A stretch of DNA of 9,021 bases from an uncultured Clostridia bacterium (GTDB taxonomy: Bacteria; Bacillota; Clostridia; Oscillospirales; CAG-272), in assembly GCA_937884385.1 (NCBI GenBank), contig CALGCW010000146.1, positions 1 to 9,021 of the forward strand. Reading direction: 5' to 3'. This document shows positions 6,710 to 9,021 of the stretch, piece by piece (the stretch's first letter is position 1; every line of letters begins with the position of its first letter). Under the pieces are notes generated by a model, which saw only the letters and a program-made list of their open reading frames with translations, did no database searches and was not told where the DNA came from. The position numbers and the translations under genes are program-made.

Positions 6710-7249
6710 TTATCTGTTTTTTAAGTTCCACACCTTAAGTATGGCTGTCTGAGTTTTTGCATCCTCAACCTCACCTTGCATTATCATACCGACAAGCTCG
6801 GCAAGCGGTATTTTCACTATTTCGATGAACTCACCCTCGTCGTATTCCGTTTCACCAAAGGTAAGTCCCTCAGCAAGGTACATCGAGATCCTCTCCGTCA
6901 AGATCGCAGGAGAAGGAATAATATCACCGATATGAGTAAGCGTCCTACAGATTGCGCCCGTTTCCTCACGGAGCTCACGAAGAGCTGCCTCACGTCTATC
7001 CTCGCCTGCATAGTCGAGCTTGCCTGCGGGGATTTCAAGGAAAATCCTGTGATGTGCATATCGGTACTGCTTTACGCAAATGACCTCGCCCTCGTCAGTC
7101 AAGGGAACAACGCACACGGCACCGAGATGCTTCGCATATTCACGCTTTGCCTCTCTGCCGTCGGGTTGGATTATCTCATCGCAGTATACGTGTAGCACCG
7201 CACCGTCAAAGATCAAATTTTCTTTTTTAGTCTTCTCTTCAAAATTCAT
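6710..7249 (-). CDS. nudF: Nudix hydrolase, ADP-ribose pyrophosphatase type
   Basis: This is a complete 179-residue cytosolic hydrolase, close to the usual length of bacterial ADP-ribose pyrophosphatases, which split ADP-ribose into AMP and ribose 5-phosphate. The Nudix box begins at Gly76 in EIPAGKLD and continues to the metal-binding RELREETG (Arg91-Gly98, with Glu92, Glu95 and Glu96). There are six residues, not the usual five, between the first Gly (76) and Glu83. Family-specific features are QYRYAHHRIFLEIPAGKLD and the downstream PSPAILTER followed by YLAEGL, as in the NudF/YqkG group. The start is the ATG at 7249, 1 nt after the pyk stop codon, and no good ribosome binding site is visible, so translation is probably coupled to pyk. 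A GTG at 7291 would lengthen the protein by 14 unlikely residues overlapping pyk. Activity on other nucleoside diphosphate sugars cannot be excluded. Confidence 0.93.
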   Translation of the reverse strand: MNFEEKTKKENLIFDGAVLHVYCDEIIQPDGREAKREYAKHLGAVCVVPLTDEGEVICVKQYRYAHHRIFLEIPAGKLDYAGEDRREAALRELREETGAICRTLTHIGDIIPSPAILTERISMYLAEGLTFGETEYDEGEFIEIVKIPLAELVGMIMQGEVEDAKTQTAILKVWNLKNR

Positions 7250-7250
7250 A

Positions 7251-8669
7251 TTATTCGATCGTATCGACCTTAAGAAGGTTCGTATTTCCACTTCTTCCGT
7301 TTATCTGACCGCCCGTGATAACGATCTGGTCACCGCGCTTAAGCTTGAATTCTCTCTTTGCGGTCTTGTATGCAGAGTAGAAAAGCACGTCCGTTGTGGG
7401 TACTTCCTCTCCAAGTACGGGGGTGACGCCCCAAGAAAGCGAGAGCTTTCGAACCGATTTAGGGTCTACACAGATACCGATGATGTCCACAGGGGGACGG
7501 AAACGGCTGACCATTCTCGCGGTTCTTCCCGAAAGCGAGCAAACGACTATCGCTTTTGCCTCAAGATTTATTGCCATACTGCAGGTTGCGTGCGAAACTG
7601 CGTCAACACTGTTTGCAATATCAAATTCAGTATTGAAGAATCTCTTTTTATAGTTGATATTCTTCTCGGTCGTTTCAGCGATCTTAGCCATAGTTTGAAC
7701 CGCAAGAACGGGATATTTTCCCGCAGCAGTCTCTCCCGAGAGCATTATTGCGCTTGTTCCGTCATAAACGGCATTTGCAACGTCGCTGATCTCTGCTCTT
7801 GTAGGACGGGGATTGTATATCATAGATTCAAGCATCTCGGTTGCGGTGATAACGCGCTTACCAAGAAGTCGGCACTTCGTTATGAGCTGCTTTTGGATCT
7901 TGGGAAGCTCCTCAAAGGGGATCTCAACACCCATATCGCCTCTTCCGATCATTATACCGTCGCAAGCCTGGCAGATCTCATCAATATTATCAACGCCGTG
8001 CTGATTTTCGATCTTGGCAATAAGGCTTATGTTATCGTCAGGCGTATGCGCGTCAAGGAATGCTCTTACATCGTCAAGATCTTGCTTGCAAGAAACGAAT
8101 GAGCAGGCAACGAAGTCAACGTCGTTCTCAATTCCGAAAAGAAGGTCTGATTTATCAACCTCTGAAAGATATATCTGCTTGAGAACCTTGCCTGGGAAAC
8201 TCATGCTCTTACGGTTTGAAAGCTCACCACCGGCAGTTACCTTACAGATCACGTCGTGTCCTTCGATCTTTTCAACAACGAAATGAACAAGACCGTTATT
8301 AACATAGATCTTGTTGCCCACCTCGAGATCCTTGTGGAGATTTTTATAGCTTACGGCTACTCTCTCCTGATTTCCTACGATCTCGTCAGTTGTGAAGGTA
8401 AAGGTATCACCGTCGTGAAGATATATCTTGTCGTTTTCAAACGTTCTTATTCTATACTCAGGGCCCTTGGTATCAAGAAGGATCGCAACAGGAAGACCAA
8501 GCTCCTCTCTTACCTTTTTGATGCGGTCAATACGTACCTTGTGCTCCTCGTGCGTGCCGTGTGAAAAGTTGAGACGTGCAACGTTCATGCCCGAGAGCAT
8601 CAGCTCACGAAGCTTTTCTTCACTATCTGAAGCAGGACCTATCGTACATACGATCTTAGTCTTTCTCAT
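7251..8669 (-). CDS. pyk: Pyruvate kinase
   Basis: This 472-residue enzyme catalyses the last step of glycolysis, phosphoenolpyruvate plus ADP to pyruvate plus ATP. Visible signatures are the N-terminal TKIVCTIGPAS, substrate-binding Arg32 in NVARLNFSHG, LDTKGPE (66-71), catalytic Lys219 with metal ligand Glu221 (IAKIE), metal ligand Asp245 (GRGDMGVEIP), Thr277 in ITATEMLESM, and the SGETAAGKYP stretch. The B domain spans about 73-160 and the C-terminal allosteric domain about 350-472. Glu71 aligns with rabbit Glu117, the residue associated with K+-dependent enzymes, so K+ dependence is predicted. It lacks the extra C-terminal PEP-utiliser-like domain of Bacillus enzymes (about 585 residues). 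The ATG has a near-perfect AAAGGAG (8678-8684) 8 nt upstream and a good promoter. It is the first gene of the unit containing nudF and polA. Confidence 0.98.
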   Translation of the reverse strand: MRKTKIVCTIGPASDSEEKLRELMLSGMNVARLNFSHGTHEEHKVRIDRIKKVREELGLPVAILLDTKGPEYRIRTFENDKIYLHDGDTFTFTTDEIVGNQERVAVSYKNLHKDLEVGNKIYVNNGLVHFVVEKIEGHDVICKVTAGGELSNRKSMSFPGKVLKQIYLSEVDKSDLLFGIENDVDFVACSFVSCKQDLDDVRAFLDAHTPDDNISLIAKIENQHGVDNIDEICQACDGIMIGRGDMGVEIPFEELPKIQKQLITKCRLLGKRVITATEMLESMIYNPRPTRAEISDVANAVYDGTSAIMLSGETAAGKYPVLAVQTMAKIAETTEKNINYKKRFFNTEFDIANSVDAVSHATCSMAINLEAKAIVVCSLSGRTARMVSRFRPPVDIIGICVDPKSVRKLSLSWGVTPVLGEEVPTTDVLFYSAYKTAKREFKLKRGDQIVITGGQINGRSGNTNLLKVDTIE

Positions 8670-8677
8670 ATATTTTT

Positions 8678-8684
8678 CTCCTTT
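8678..8684 (-). promoter_or_regulatory. Ribosome binding site of pyk
   Basis: AAAGGAG on the minus strand lies 8 nt ahead of the ATG. It is the best Shine-Dalgarno match in the window and fits high expression of a glycolytic enzyme. It fixes the start at 8669. Confidence 0.85.
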
Positions 8685-8711
8685 GGTAAAAGTAAATATT
8701 TTTCCATTTAA

Positions 8712-8740
8712 ATTATATCACACATTTGTCAAGATTACAA
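8712..8740 (-). promoter_or_regulatory. Extended -10 promoter of the pyk operon
   Basis: On the minus strand a perfect -10 TATAAT (8712-8717) is preceded by TGA (extended -10). A -35 TTGTAA (8735-8740, four of six) lies 17 nt upstream. The start point would be about 8705, giving a leader of about 35 nt. A perfect TTGACA (8727-8732) sits within the spacer, only 9 nt from the -10, and cannot be the matching -35. No further promoter is obvious before nudF or polA, so this one probably serves all three genes. Confidence 0.7.
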
Positions 8741-8911
8741 GGATTTTTTGGTAATTATTTATTGAATATTATTCATATTTTTCGACCTTATTTGCTTGTG
8801 CAGATTTCAAATTTTGATTTATAGGGGAGTTACTTTGCTTAATAAGGGTCGCTTTTCGAGAAAAGCTCCGCAAAAGCTTTGATCAGCTTCGCCGCAAGAT
8901 TTCGCGCAAAT

Positions 8912-8935
8912 TGTGTTGTGACACATCACAACACA
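8912..8935. repeat. Perfect 10-bp inverted repeat (hairpin)
   Basis: Arms TGTGTTGTGA (8912-8921) and TCACAACACA (8926-8935) are perfectly complementary around a 4-nt loop. Neither strand has a T run after the stem, so it is not a standard terminator. It could be a protein-binding palindrome or part of an intergenic repeat element. Confidence 0.65.
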
Positions 8936-8939
8936 TAAC

Positions 8940-8975
8940 GATTTTCGAGCCATTTTAACAGGCGGCTCGAAAATC
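8940..8975. repeat. Perfect 12-bp inverted repeat
   Basis: Arms GATTTTCGAGCC (8940-8951) and GGCTCGAAAATC (8964-8975) are perfectly complementary around a 12-nt loop. It lies only 4 nt from the hairpin at 8912-8935, so the two form a closely spaced pair. There is no T tract on either side. Its function is unknown. Confidence 0.65.
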
Positions 8976-9021
8976 TGTAATTTGCTACTCTCACATATCG
9001 CCCAAACCAAACAAAACAGCT

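Larger units (their letters stand above)
8819..9010 (-). other. Doubtful open frame over an inverted-repeat-rich edge segment
   Basis: A minus-strand frame is open from the window edge to a TAA at 8819. Its only in-window starts are a TTG at 9010 and an internal ATG, with no convincing ribosome binding site. The 63-residue product is rich in Cys, Lys and Ser, shows no domain I recognise, and ends SFCGAFLEKRPLLSKVTPL. The DNA beneath is dominated by inverted repeats (8851-8866, 8912-8935, 8940-8975), which is unusual for a short coding gene. It may be a non-coding repeat element with an accidental open frame, or the tail of a gene starting beyond the edge. It is listed because nothing else explains the segment. 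Confidence 0.25.

Noticed and set aside
7250..7291. GTG start extending the Nudix protein by 14 residues into pyk
   Set aside because: The extra residues only retranslate the end of pyk in another frame. The ATG at 7249 gives the normal family length and a coupled start.
7080..8102. 340-residue plus-strand open frame
   Set aside because: It lies antisense to pyk, whose catalytic motifs are intact. The product has no recognisable domain and there is no ribosome binding site. It is a shadow frame.

Overview
The window looks like a piece of a low-to-moderate GC Bacillota (Clostridia) chromosome, probably from an uncultured gut-type lineage. This rests on the Clostridia-type pyruvate kinase, ADP-ribose pyrophosphatase and PolA sequences, AAAGGAG-type ribosome binding sites, TTGACA/TATAAT promoters, intrinsic terminators with U tracts, and a BspA-like leucine-rich-repeat lipoprotein. 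Genus and species cannot be told from the sequence alone. All five convincing genes lie on the minus strand, so the reading order is right to left.

Right to left, the layout is as follows. Positions 8686-9021 are intergenic. The outer part (about 8820-9000) is rich in inverted repeats and carries a doubtful open frame; the inner part is AT-rich and holds an extended -10 promoter (8712-8740). Next comes an apparent operon: pyk (pyruvate kinase, 7251-8669), then 1 nt later a Nudix ADP-ribose pyrophosphatase (6710-7249), then after 47 nt polA (4092-6662). A strong hairpin without a U tract (6681-6706) sits between the Nudix gene and polA. A clear intrinsic terminator (4052-4076) closes the operon.

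A self-contained transcription unit follows: promoter (3936-3964), a 960-residue secreted lipoprotein with 32 leucine-rich repeats in two modules (1008-3890), and a terminator (964-990). After it, a second promoter (919-947) drives a YmfI-like short-chain dehydrogenase (172-888), resembling the reductase that finishes elongation factor P modification in Bacillus subtilis.

The left 170 bases hold two TTGACA-type promoters in tandem (113-141 and 16-45), firing out of the window to the left. This resembles the front of an rRNA, tRNA or otherwise strongly expressed unit that begins just outside.

Functionally this is mostly housekeeping: glycolysis, nucleotide clean-up, DNA replication and repair, and possibly translation factor modification. 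The surface LRR protein is an accessory gene placed between housekeeping genes. I see no convincing mobile element, CRISPR array or defence system. The least explained parts are the hairpin ahead of polA, the two-module architecture of the LRR protein, the tandem promoters at the left edge and the inverted-repeat-rich right edge.
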